Positions 11,698 through 22,046 of a DNA stretch of 64,000 bases are shown here, piece by piece; position 1 is the stretch's first letter, and each line of letters opens with the position of its first letter. This DNA comes from Artocarpus heterophyllus. Taxonomy: Eukaryota > Streptophyta > Magnoliopsida > Rosales > Moraceae. The stretch lies in assembly GCA_025403435.1 (NCBI GenBank), contig JAJQZP010000413.1, positions 1-64,000 on the forward strand, read 5' to 3'. The notes beneath the pieces were generated by a model that saw only the letters and a list, made by a program, of their open reading frames with translations, was not told the DNA's origin and did not search any database. Both the position numbers and the translations under genes were made by a program.

Positions 11698-12258
11698 CTA
11701 AAGAGCTGTGAATCCTTCTTTCCCATATATAAAACCAACTCCAATCCTTTTCACAATGCAATTTGAACTTCGATCAATTTCATAGTCCATTCGCCCTATT
11801 TCCTTTTTCATAGTTTCCTTTCTTAAATAGAATGTTGCCTCTAATGCATCACCATATTCACTAGGGACTTCGTCTCTACAGCACCTGATGAAGACGTGGT
11901 CCGAGCTAATGCCACTACTTCTGATTTCAGCTTCTTCTGCCTTGCTAGTGACAAAAGCCTCAAGGTAGAAATCCAAGCTATGTTTGTACCTATATAAAGA
12001 AAGTTTGTGGATTCGACCAGACTTCCTTTTAAGATGTAACTCCAAGCTGATCTGTTCATGATAGTATTTGCAAGAACGGAAATGGCCTGCAGCGATCAAT
12101 GGACAAACAAAGCCCACGGCAAAACCAAAGAAATTTGAGTTAAGCCAATTTTCAGGAAGTTGCATACTTATTGACTCCCCCTCAGCTTGATGGCTGAACC
12201 ATTTTGGAATTTCATTTCCTGGATAGCAGACTCTAATGTTACAATGGTATGATCCTTG
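11698..12258 (-). pseudogene. TNL exon 5: post-LRR C-terminal domain (C-JID type)
   Basis: It starts after acceptor GTGCAG as QGSYHCNIRVCYPGNEIPKW, the known start of the C-terminal jelly-roll/Ig-like (C-JID) domain of TNLs, with FSHQAEGESISMQLP, NSNFFGFAVGFVC and SSDHVFIRCC further on. It ends with TAG at 11698-11700 (186 codons plus stop). In ROQ1 and RPP1 this domain helps bind the effector. Two decayed paralogous copies of this exon lie at 21483-22046 and 28950-29511. Confidence 0.85.
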
Positions 12259-12385
12259 CTGCACCAATAAAAATCAAGAATGTTGTTATTGTCAATTATT
12301 TCTATTTCTCAAAAATTACTTAAAAGCCGTTTTGATTAAAAAAAAGAAAAAGATGCAATGGAGGAGAATATAAATGTGGACATAC

Positions 12386-13546
12386 CATTGGTTCTTCAAC
12401 TCTGTATAAGAAATCAGTTAACTCACTGCGTGCATTCTGTTGTAATTTCCAGCACTTCGAAAACCAAAATTCCTTAGTATAAAAACTGTGTGTTTTGACA
12501 CTTAGGTGTCTAAATGTGAATCCAGAGCTAGAACTTGATAGTACCTCCAGTGAAGTACATCCACTTGCATTAAGATGTCTAATAGATAATGGAAGTTGTG
12601 GTAAAGACCGAAGCTTCTTACAATTATTAATGGCGAGTACTTCCAATTGATGAAGATGTAAAATGCTTGAAGGTATTTTCTCAAAATGGTTTCCTCCCAA
12701 ATCTAACGTTCTTAACGAGAATAAGAGACCCAGACACTCAGGAATTTCAACAATATTACAGCCATATAGATATAGCCATGTTGGAGAGAACAAAGAGAAT
12801 AGCCTGATTTGGAGGTGTTCAAGTTTCAAATAGCAGTTGTGGCAGGACAAAAAGTTAAGACAGCTTAAATTATAAACCCAATTTGGAATAAACTCAATCT
12901 TTTTGCGCCATCTCCTGTCTTCACAATGAAGCCCAAACAATTGCCCAATTATAAAAGAATTGGGTGACTCTCGTTGAATCTTTTTTCCCTTTACGCTACA
13001 AGAAGTCCCTGTCAACTTTTTCAATCTTGAGCAGCCCTGTAGATTGAGATTTTCAAGAGACGTCAACTTAAAAATGTTGGTTGGGAGACTCTCAAGCTTT
13101 TTGCATTCTTCAAGATAAAACCACTCGAGACGATGGAGACCCTCAATTGAAGATGAAGACACTTGTTTTAACGATGTGCCGCTCACATCTATCATTTCTA
13201 TATTCCTCGGAAGCACTGGAAGAGTCTTAATTTGTTGACAGCCTTTGAGCCTCAATTCCACAAGGTTTTGAAAAGATCCAATTGTTGACGTCAATTCTTT
13301 TACAGTAGCCTCAGCCAAGTCTAAGCATGTTATATTCCCAGATATCTTTGGAAGACATTTAATCTTGGAGCAGCCACGAAGTGTAAGATGTCCAAAACGT
13401 CCTTGGAAATTAAGCGGAGGAATTTCAACTAAACTTGTGCAGCCCTCAAGATTAATACTTTCTAGTTTTGGAGCCCGAGATAGATTTGGAAGTCTGATCA
13501 ATTGCTTTGAATAACCAAGATTGATACGCTTCAAATTTGCAAGATT
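12386..13546 (-). pseudogene. TNL exon 4: main LRR domain
   Basis: A 387-codon open exon from acceptor TTTGTAG to donor ATG/GTATGT. It starts NLANLKRINLGYSKQL and holds leucine-rich repeats of about 20-24 residues throughout, for example LESINLEGCTSLVEIP, LVELRLKGCQQIKTLP, LENLNLQGCSRLKKL, LRTLDLGGNHFEKIP and LEVLAINNCKKLRSLP. This domain recognises pathogen effectors or keeps the receptor off. It has no stop or frameshift, in contrast to the NB-ARC exon, so either the NB-ARC breaks are recent or the transcript is still made. The longer frame to 12320 reads into the intron. Confidence 0.85.
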
Positions 13547-13667
13547 CTACAAAGAAAAATGATGTAATTTAATAAGATTTTTTTTTTAAAACACATATAT
13601 AACTAAATGGTTTATCATAAATATTCTACAAATGATATTCAATCCATTAATTAATATAGCAGCATAC

Positions 13668-13976
13668 CTGTACACCACTCCAAAGTTGCTTAAGCTCGCT
13701 ACAGGGCATGTCAAGTTCAACAAGATTTTGACCCTTATAATCTCTTGGCAAAGATTTTGATGGGTAGTTATACCAACAGAGATATCTTAGGGAATTAGGA
13801 AGAAACTGCAGCTCTTGAGTAAGGTATAGTTTGAATGTATTGTTATTGGAAAATTGTGAGTGATAAATCTTGAGCAATCTCATATTATCCATCTCGTTGA
13901 AGACTGAAGGTTTCAAGTGTAGATCATCATTCATCTTAGATATGTCAAAGTATATTCCTTCGACTTGTCTAGTTCC
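13668..13976 (-). pseudogene. TNL exon 3: linker and first LRRs
   Basis: An open exon of 103 codons between acceptor TCTAG and donor CAG/GTATGC. It begins GTRQVEGIYFDISK, the usual TNL NB-ARC to LRR linker, and goes on with LRR-type repeats (MDNMRLLKIY, LPNSLRYLCWYNYPSKSLP, LVELDMPCSELKQLW), the classic first LRRs of TNL proteins. The splice phase is 0 at both ends. Intact in itself, part of the broken locus. Confidence 0.85.
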
Positions 13977-14100
13977 CTAGAAAATTTAAACAAGTAAGAA
14001 ATGAGAATGTGAAATACAAAAAAAAAGTTGCTAAAAACAATTATATATGCATATATATATATATATATATGGTTTTAGCTACATATTATTGGATGCTTAC

Positions 14101-15173
14101 TTTATTATTATCTAAGACATCATAGACATCTTGAGAAATCCATAACCGACTCCGCTTTCCAAGATCTTTTATAGATTGTTCACGAACGATTTCCCAACCC
14201 ATCTCTTGTATCAAATCATGCATCCAAACTTTGTCATCATATATGGTCACAAGAGACTTATTTATGAGATCATCAATTCCTGACCTTGCAAGGTAACCTT
14301 CTAGGATGCTCTCTATAAAATCTCTTCTCTCTCCTTTAAGAAAACATGCAATGTCAAGGAATAAATCCTTCTGGTCCTCTTCAAGCCCATCATAACTTAT
14401 TTTTAACACCTTTTGAAGTGTTCCATTGGGAATTATTTTCAGTCTACTCCATGCACTTTCCCAATATTGTATAGTTTGCGAATGAAAGGAGGAACCTAGG
14501 ACTTTAAGAGCTAGCGGATTGCCTCCAGTAAAATCTACTATCTCCTTTGACAACTTAATATAATCTGGTGTGGAAGGCTCTTTTTCAAATGCATTCAAAT
14601 AAAAGAGTTGAAGTGCTTCCTCGGAGTCTAATGCTTTAACATTGTATATTTTGTTGGTGTATTTCCTAAGAACTTGTTTATCTCTTGTCGTTATGATGAT
14701 TTTACTTCTTGATCCAAACCAACTGCCTTTTCCAAACAAACGCTCCAGCTGCATTATATCGTTAATATCATCAAAAACAATGAGCACCATTTTATCATGG
14801 AGCCTATTTTTCACAAAGATGTTGATTGACTGTAGACTTTTCTCCTCTAATAGAGTCGAAAAGAGTTCCTTTTCTAAACAAGGCAGTCCAAATTCCTGTC
14901 AATTTTCCCTAACATTTTCAAGAAAGCAGCAATTTTCAAATTGATGTGAGAACCGGTAAAAATGGTGCGAGCAAGAGTAGTCTTTCCGATGCCGCCAACC
15001 CCCAAAAGGCCTACGACACGAGGATTTGGTGATCCAAAGCATAGCAATGATTCAATTTCCTGAAGCCGTTCATCTATCCCAACAAACCCTCTGTATCCAC
15101 AACAACTTGTGGAAGTCGGTTCAATTTCTTCAACACATGTTTCATAATCTTCTCTATTAACTTTGCCTCATTC
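14101..15173 (-). pseudogene. NB-ARC exon (exon 2) with two frameshifts and a stop
   Basis: The exon starts after the acceptor TATTAG with NEAKLIEKI, typical for TNL exon 2. The P-loop GGIGKTT lies at about 14975-14999 but in a different frame. One frameshift lies between about 15085 and 15140, a second near 14946-14958, and an in-frame TGA follows at 14899-14901. From there the frame is open to the exon end: kinase-2 LIVFDDI near 14770, RNBS-B KIIITTRD near 14690, the GNPLAL (GLPL) motif near 14520, the TNL-type RNBS-D LDIACFLKGE near 14340 and MHDLIQEMG near 14210. The donor is AAA followed by GTAAGC at 14100. These motifs bind ATP and hold the switch closed in working receptors; here the N-terminal quarter is scrambled over three frames. 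Confidence 0.85.
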
Positions 15174-15634
15174 CTAATAGAAGAGAAATAAATTAATGTG
15201 AAAGAATGACAATAAAATAGAGGCAAAGCCAAAACCTAGACAAAGAAAAAAAAAATCAAATGTATACTTTTTTCTTTTTGAGAAAAGTCAGAATTATTCT
15301 TAATTGTAGGTGATTGAACGTTGTAGGTGGACAAGGCAATAGGCTTGTGTCCGAAAACAATGTTTAATTGTACCTTAAGTAATAACAGTAACTTTCACTT
15401 ATTTAAATGACAAAATAAGCAATTAAAAGACTATGTGAATTTGTCCATAAACGACAAGTAACTAATGCAGATAAGAAGGTGAAACTCACGCATCTCTTAC
15501 TATTAGAAACTATAGATTCTATGACGGCCAAACAATCGTACAAGATTACCACGACAGTAGGATATTAGTTATAGAATCTCCCATCGTGATGTGGGATTTT
15601 ACGGCAGTTTATAAACCAGCATTGTAACTAATGG

Positions 15635-15797
15635 GGTGTTTAGCAAGTTATGGTCTGGATCATTTTTTTAGTTATGAATGGTGTAAAATTTACACATGCT
15701 ACAGTAACAATAAAAAAAAATTGCTACAATATAAAGCTCTCATATGCTATAGTAAAAATAGTTTTAACTCATGGTTCAAACTATCATGCTAAACACC
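15635..15797. mobile_element. MITE-like element in TNL intron 1
   Basis: Perfect 11-bp inverted ends, GGTGTTTAGCA at 15635-15645 and TGCTAAACACC at 15787-15797, enclose 163 bp with inner CTACAGTAACA and GCTCTCATATGCTATAG stretches. The flanks (ACTAATG / TTATAATG) hint at a degenerate 8-bp duplication as in hAT elements, but this is weak. Confidence 0.6.
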
Positions 15798-16293
15798 TTA
15801 TAATGTTTCCACGACACTTTTAACCATCATGAAAATATTAAACTTTTGGGGTTTTTATGGCCCTGCGAATCTTCGATAAGCATAAAAAATGCACTGTAAC
15901 CATAATAAATGGATAAATTCTTCGTATTTGGAGTTTGAGAACATATAAAACTTGTTATGACCTAGTGAGTTACAAAAGTTGCAATACTAGATAACATGGT
16001 ACATGAAACATCAAAAGTGACGAAAAATGAACTAAAAAAGAAGTAAAGAAGAAATTTGAGTTACGATAGTTGCAATATAAGATATGAACGCACAACAAAA
16101 GCGTAAAATGCAAGAAAATATAATGTAACTATGAAATACACATAATGTAACATCATATTGTAAGACGTTATGTTATAAGTTTTGCTTAAATTGAATTACT
16201 TTGTTGTTTTGTCACTATATGGATTAAAAAAAATACTAATAACACTATCAATTGGTCGTTGTCGGGATAAATACTTTGGGGAACGTCCAATAA

Positions 16294-16487
16294 TTGAATT
16301 ACGTTATTGCTTTGTCATCGCACAGTCCAATAAGTTTAAGCAGCGTACTGGATTTGGAAATCGCATAGTGGGGACAGCAAAATGTAATAATTGAATTATG
16401 TTATTGCTTTGTCATCGCATAGTCCAATAAGTTTAAGCAGCGTCCTGGATTTGGAAATCGCATAGTGGGGACAGAAAAATGTAATAA
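16294..16487. repeat. 97-bp tandem duplication in TNL intron 1
   Basis: Two adjacent copies, 16294-16390 and 16391-16487, each start TTGAATTA(C/T)GTTATTGC and end in GGGGACAG(C/A)AAAATGTAATAA with only a few differences. It explains the open frames at 16182-16394 and 16465-16857, which show no family likeness. Confidence 0.85.
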
Positions 16488-17454
16488 TGACACATATCCT
16501 AATGTATGGATAAAATTTTTCATTTGTGAAAAGAGAATTATATTTTTTTCGTCCTTTTTTTATGGGGATAATTCAAGGACGAATTATATTTTTGAAGGAG
16601 TAAGTCAAGTTATGCGAGATGGTAGGTTAAAATATTCAATTCAATCGTCAAACCCACGACTAAAAAAAAAACAAAAATTAAAATCCATCTTGACTGGACC
16701 ATACAAGTTAGAAAAAATGGTTTATTCAAACAATCATGTCATGAATACATCCATTAAGCGTGTTGAATGGGTCATACGACGATCCCTATTAAGTGTGTTG
16801 ACTACTTTACTGAATAGTGCGATATTATTAGTAAAAAATTTGAAATGGCGACTTTGAGGCTGACCTTGATTTTATAATTGCAAAAGTTGTAGGAATTGAG
16901 AAAGAAATAATTTCTCACCAGTATGGCCTTATTATTTTTTTTTAAATACAATTTTGCGCATTATTGATAACGTATACAAATATCATACACACGGCTACAT
17001 AAGAAACTGTTACCTATGTTGGTGATATTCAACCAGATCAAGATAAAAGAAATTACATCAAAAAGCAGTCCAGCGGCATCTATATCTCAATCTAGTGAAA
17101 GTGAGCTCAACCAGTTGGAATAAATTAATATATACAGAGATATAGCTACACACAGACGAGTTTAAACTTTTTTCTTTTAATATTATATATAAAATTTTGT
17201 AAAAATTATATTTCATACCCTCTAAAATTATGTTTCGCCCCCTAAAATTTTATATCGTATTTATTTAATTTTTCTTAATAATATTAACATACATCCTATC
17301 GGTGGCTAATTTTTTTAGCTCCACGTCTATATATAAATGTATTTACTTATTATCTAGATGCTTCCTTTTAACACGGAGCTGATTGATAAGGCATGATCAA
17401 GTATTATAGTCATTCTCAAAAGGAAAAAAATAAAAAAAAATGGTAAGCTTTCAC

Positions 17455-17946
17455 TCACTCATCTTGTAAATGGAAGCCAGATAGATCAGCTGCTGCAGTA
17501 AGAGCATCTCTCCACTGTTTCACTGTGTTCATGTCGTGCTCAATACCCTTTTCATGTGCAGCACAGGCATCACCATAACTACCTTTTTGTTTCCTAATAT
17601 CCGATGGATCGACACCATAAAAGATTGGTAAAACAATCTGTCTTCTTTCTTTCTTGCACTTGAGTATGTGCACTAGCTCATCCAAGCACCATCTCGAAGA
17701 AGCATACTCTTTCGAGAAGACGACTATTGAAATCATCGACTCCTCAATTGCTCTTGAAAGGGCAGGTGAAATTTCATCTCCCCTCTTGACATTCTCATCA
17801 TCTCTGTAGGTTTGAATTTGTTTTCGGCATAAAGCAGCATAAAGATGACTAGTAAAGTTATTACGCGTGTCTCCTCTAAAACTGACGAAAACTTCATTCT
17901 TGATTACAAAAGAAGAAGAAGAAGAAGATGAAGCAAGGACAGCCAT
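17455..17946 (-). CDS. TIR domain exon (exon 1); possible TIR-only protein of 163 aa
   Basis: The ATG at 17946 opens a Ser-rich lead (residues 2-14) and then a plant TIR domain: VFVSFRGDTRNNFTSHLYAAL (split by variation in the family) at about 19-39, with the Ser-His pair of the AE interface. Also readable are RGDEISPALSRAIEES at about 56-71 and SSRWCLDEL near 84-92, which holds the glutamate that acts in TIR NADase activity, then LPIFYGVDPSDIR and VKQWRDALT. The spliced exon should end at 17459, before GT at 17458-17457, in phase with exon 2 (QDE then NEAK). If the intron is kept, a TGA follows at once and gives a complete 163-residue TIR-only protein. Since the NB-ARC exon behind it is broken, this may be the only useful product. 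A near-identical copy lies at 24915-25406 (two residue changes noted: R/G and G/C near residues 110 and 128). Confidence 0.85.
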   Translation of the reverse strand: MAVLASSSSSSSFVIKNEVFVSFRGDTRNNFTSHLYAALCRKQIQTYRDDENVKRGDEISPALSRAIEESMISIVVFSKEYASSRWCLDELVHILKCKKERRQIVLPIFYGVDPSDIRKQKGSYGDACAAHEKGIEHDMNTVKQWRDALTAAADLSGFHLQDE

Positions 17947-18129
17947 ACTTTTGGGGGAAAAAAGAATGAGAAAAAGGCTTTCTTAGTTCTGTGTAAAAGA
18001 AAGACGATAAATGTATAAAAGTAAAACAGCAGGGCCAACTGGTTTGGCAATCCCTCGAAGCTGGTAGAAAAAAGAAGTGGAAGACGTGATCTGACCAATA
18101 AGGAGAAGACGTGATCTGTACATCAATGA

Positions 18130-19330
18130 CTCAATTGCCAAGCACGGAGGCAGTGAATGACATGTGGGCCCGCACTCAAATTTTTTTCCAATTTTTTTAA
18201 GCTTCTTATATACCTTAATATATGTATATATATATATATTTGAAATAATATAGGTTAATGAATATTATATTGGAAAAACTATGGTGGGGCGTTTTTTTAT
18301 TCCACAAACTAGAGTGCACATTAAAGGTCATTGGATGATGATATAATATATGTTATGAAGTAAGCTTGTACGTTAATAAGTAGTCTTGGTTGTGGGTAGT
18401 AACCAACATACTCAAAAAATTAAAAAAAAAAATTTTAAAAAAAAACAGAGGGAAAGTCTCTCATCTCTGACTCCGAGAGCCTCTCCGATGAAGGCATCGA
18501 CACATCTCGTCTCTCCAAGATTCGCAACAGCAATTCTAGGATGTAAACTGTCAATTATGCAGAGATCTGAGATCTAAGTTTTACTTTGTTTCTCCGGAGG
18601 AGGAGAAGAATATTTATCTCCATCAGTGTTAGCCCATCCGTGTTGCAAACGCTAGTCTTCGCCATCATCGAGCTCCGGTAGATGAAGAAAACGCAATCAG
18701 ATCTCCATTGGCATTGGGCCTATCGATGTTGCAAAAGCCAGTCATTGTCCAGCCTCTCTCCATTGCCGACGCTCGCCCTCCTTGTTTGCAGTCAAACTCC
18801 ATTGGCCGTGACGACAACTCCTCTGTCTACTTTGCCTAGTTCGCCTCAATCGTGCTACTCGTGACAAAACTGTTGATGAAGACGAAGATGGATCGTAGAG
18901 AGATTTTGACGGTAAAGTTGGGCTTGCCGGTGGTTGGGTGTGAGAAGAGCAAACGTTTAGGTTGCTGGTGGAGCGATGGGTTGTTGGTTTCTCTTTTTTC
19001 TTTTCCCAATTTTTTGATTGATTATTTTTCAGTTTTTGAAATAATAGTTGTTTTATTATTTGTATTAGGACTATAATTGGGCGTGGAAGAGACTATGTAG
19101 ACTTTTAGTGAGATTGAGTTTCAACCTTTGGATCATTCTCATTGGTGGAGAATAGATTTGCATTCCACTATACAGCTGCTCAGATTTAAAAGAGTCCCCA
19201 CTAAAAATTTAAATTAATATCATAGACTTTATTAAATATAGGGATATAGAGAAAAAAAGTCTTTTTAATGGCCTCTTTAAAATAAATTTTTACACTTTTT
19301 TTAAGTTAGACAACCTTCACTATTATTAAT
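18130..19330. other. Upstream region of the TIR exon, no gene recognised
   Basis: This would hold the promoter of the minus-strand TIR gene. A GC- and CT-richer part at 18440-18960 has short plus-strand open frames (18682-18864, 18852-19076) that are identical in the second copy at 26141-26535, but the duplication is recent enough to explain that. No family likeness was found. Confidence 0.5.
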
Positions 19331-19334
19331 CGTT

Positions 19335-19555
19335 ATAGTATATAAGTGATATACTCTAGTACATCAGTGATAGACTATAGTGTATCGGAGGTGATAAATT
19401 CAAGTACGTTGATGATAAACCCAAGTCCATTAGTGATAAACTAAAGTATATTTGTGTTAAAAAAAAACATAATATATATCAGTGATAAGCCATGGGACAA
19501 TGGTGGTAAATTACAGTACATTTGTGATAAACTAAAGTACATAAGTGATAAAACC
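19335..19555. repeat. AGTACATTAGTGATAAAC minisatellite
   Basis: About nine degenerate units of roughly 22-28 bases (AGTACATNAGTGATAAACTA type). The copy in unit 2 is at about 26790-27010. Confidence 0.75.
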
Positions 19556-19689
19556 AAAAAAAAAAAAAATCCATCATGTTCTTTCTTTCCCTCTTCTTTC
19601 ATTGCATTTAGTCGTTGTTGTAGATTCTCTCATCAATCTAGCCACCATGGATCCCCTCAATGATCTCCCCTTGAGCTATTGCCGTGATA

Positions 19690-20756
19690 GTCATCTATAA
19701 CACCTGAAAAATTCATTAGTTTAAATCTAAAATATGATTAAGATTTAATCAACGACTTTCCTTAAAAGAGTTTCATACTTATTGTTATGAAAATTTGAGA
19801 TCAAGTTATATTGAAATTCTTAGTGCATTATATGTACATTTTTTAAGAGTTACTGTGAGCAGTTTATGTGCAAATTTTTTGAGATGAGAGCTATGCTTAA
19901 AAATTTTTTAAGTGTTATTGAAGCATTATTAATGTCACAAGGATTATCGTTAAATTTAAATTTTGTGACAAACATAAGAGTAAATATAGAATCTACAAGA
20001 TTAAAATATCATGCCATAGTAAGTAAGTGTTAAGTATTTAATGATAGAAATAAAAGTTAGATAATGTCCCAAAAAAAAAAAAGAGTTAGAAAGCTAACTT
20101 TTACTAGATATATTGCATCATATTTTGAAATGTATATGTAGTATAAGAAGTATACTATATAAGATTAAGCTATATAGGAGGTATATTGTATGGAAAATAT
20201 GGATAATTATAGAATGTTGTGGAAGCTTGTAGACAATATAGGAAAGTAGAATTGGACTACTAAAAACTTAAAGTTGGTCAACATTTTGTTCTTCAAAGTT
20301 GTAGAATTTTTAACAAGTTTCTTAAGAAATTTGGCCCTATCCACATGGGTATCTCAATAAATTTTTAATTCCAAACAAGTCCCTAGTCTTGGCCTATAAA
20401 TATCTATGGGTTAAATTAGAATAAAAACTTTTATTTCTTTTTCTCCACCTTTCTCCCATGAAATAAGTCATTTCCCTAGCCATATGCTCTCAAGGATTTT
20501 GATGGTTCAAGCTTCCAAATCATTCTTATAAACAAGAACAAGTGTTTTGGAGAAAGTTTATAAAAGTTTTTAAGTAAAACCTAAACTTTGTCTTGTGAAT
20601 CCAAAGTTTAGAATAAAGTTTAGAATGGATTTTTGCAGTTATATCTTGATATTGTTATCAATGAGATTTAAGGGGTCTTCACATTCCAAAAGAAGAGATT
20701 TACATTTTGGAATCTTCTAGGTAAACTTTAGCTCTTAACTTGAGAAATGTTAGAAT
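19690..20756. other. Non-genic stretch with LTR-like look
   Basis: It begins TATAACACCTGAAAAATTC, has a TATA-like CTATAAATATC near 20392 and a purine-poor leader after it, as in plant gypsy LTRs with TGTAACACC-type starts. No partner LTR, target-site duplication or coding part was found, so this is a guess. The unit 2 copy is at about 27150-28220. Confidence 0.3.
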
Positions 20757-21100
20757 TAAGGGGTCTTCTTTGTTTATAAAAAAATATGTTAGAATCTGTT
20801 AGGTTCTAGGTTAAAACCTGATAAGTTATAATCTGGAGTCTTGCTCCAACAACCACAGGCAGGTTCTAGCGGGTTCTATGATGAAATTTGACAGATTTCA
20901 CCATAGAACTTGATGGGTTCCAAGACAAAATCTAGTAGGTTTCATTCCGACATCTTGCACGAGTGAGTAGGAGGAAGGGTAACGTAGTTAATAAATCCCC
21001 AATTTCTAATAAAGGGGCAATTTTAATATGTGGTATGTTGGAGGGCATTTTTTATAATGTAGTACATTTAAGGAGCATTCTTCTAAGTTGCACTAAAGGG
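20757..21100. repeat. TNL 3' flank repeat and empty site of the solo LTR
   Basis: The degenerate GGTTCTA/GGAACCTG repeat is shared with 8590-9120. Near 21080-21110 the sequence GCATTCTTCTAAGTTGCACTAAAGGG spans uninterrupted the place where the solo LTR sits at 9260-11305. (The quoted match is split between GCATTCTTCTAAG and TTGCACTAAAGGG.). Confidence 0.75.
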
Positions 21101-21482
21101 AATGAGAAAAACGAAGGCTAATCCTCACATCTCCTTTGTTATTGATTCCCTATCACCAGGAATGGATGTCAAATTTATTTAGATGTCTAAATTTCAATGT
21201 TATAATCCAATAGTTGTTTAGTTATATAAAAAGATATTTTAATAATTACGTTATTAAGATTACTATTCCTTAAGTTTACTAACACTAGAAAGAGAATGAT
21301 ATTGTTGTCATTCACACTATTAAATGGATAAACTTACAAAGAAATATAAATGATCCCTATTCTTATTGCTTTACTTTTCTTTCAATCTCGCTACCTTTCC
21401 TATTATATTACTCTATGGTCTTGTAAACATGTCCTAAATTAGAACAGAGTATTAGATAGATGATAGCAGAGCAAATAGTAGC

Positions 21483-22046
21483 TACTATAGGTCATGAATC
21501 CTTCTTCCCCATATATAAAACTAACTCCAATCCTTTTCACACTCCAATTTGAACTCCGATCAGTTTCATAATCTATTCGCCCTATTTCCTTTTACATAGT
21601 TTCATTTCTTAAATAGAATGTTGCCTTTAATGCATCACCATATTCACTAGGGACTTTGTCTCTACAACACCTGATGAAGACATGGTCCGAGCTAATGCCA
21701 TTGCTTTTGATTTCAGCTTCTTCTTCCTTGTTAGTGACAAAAGCCTCAGGGTAGAAATCCAAGCTATGTTTATACCTATATAAAGAAAATTTGTGCATTC
21801 AATTAGACTTGATTTTAAGATGTAACTCCAAGCTGATCAACACATGATAGTATTTGAAAGAGCGGAAATGGCTTGCCAGGATCAATGGACAAACAAAGCC
21901 CATGACAAAACCAAAGAAATTTGAGTTAAGCCAGTTTTCAAGAAGTTGCATACTTATTGACTCCCCCTTAGCTTGATGGCTGAACCATTTTCGAATTTCA
22001 TTTCCTGGATAGCAAACTCTAATGTTACAATGGTATAGATCCTTGT
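21483..22046 (-). pseudogene. C-terminal exon remnant of a second TNL (copy 1)
   Basis: The reading from about 22046 (DLYHCNIRVCYPGNEI) to 21483 matches exon 5 of the TNL at 11698-12258 along its length. It is broken by TGA at 21799-21801, where the paralogue has CGA, and by TAA at 21592-21594. Upstream of 22046 there is no LRR exon: the minus-strand frame runs straight into antisense retrotransposon gag sequence (to 22134), so the rest of this gene is lost or lies outside the window. The 3' flank down to about 21100 matches that of the first TNL, showing that an older gene duplication came before the 7.4-kb one. Confidence 0.8.

Larger units (their letters stand above)
11698..17946 (-). pseudogene. 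TIR-NBS-LRR resistance gene, five exons, broken NB-ARC
   Basis: This is a complete-looking TNL locus read right to left: TIR exon 17946-17459, NB-ARC exon 15173-14101, short linker/LRR exon 13976-13668, LRR exon 13546-12386, C-terminal exon 12258-11698. All the introns have GT donors and AG acceptors at these borders, and the joins keep the phase expected for the family. TNL proteins are intracellular immune receptors: the NB-ARC switches on ATP/ADP exchange and the TIR domain makes nucleotide signals. The NB-ARC exon has two frameshifts and a stop near its start, so a full receptor cannot be made from this sequence as it stands. The other exons are open. Intron 1 is long (2285 bp) and holds a MITE and a 97-bp tandem repeat. 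A sequencing error at one site is possible, but three lesions within 250 bases make true decay more likely. Confidence 0.85.

Noticed and set aside
17904..18098. 64-codon minus-strand frame upstream of the TIR start (also 25364-25558)
   Set aside because: It overlaps the TIR start in another frame and is rich in Leu/Phe from a CT-rich leader; probably a shadow.
18682..19076. Short frames identical at 26141-26535, as a conserved small gene
   Set aside because: Identity is explained by the recent 7.4-kb duplication; no likeness to a known protein and no typical codon use.
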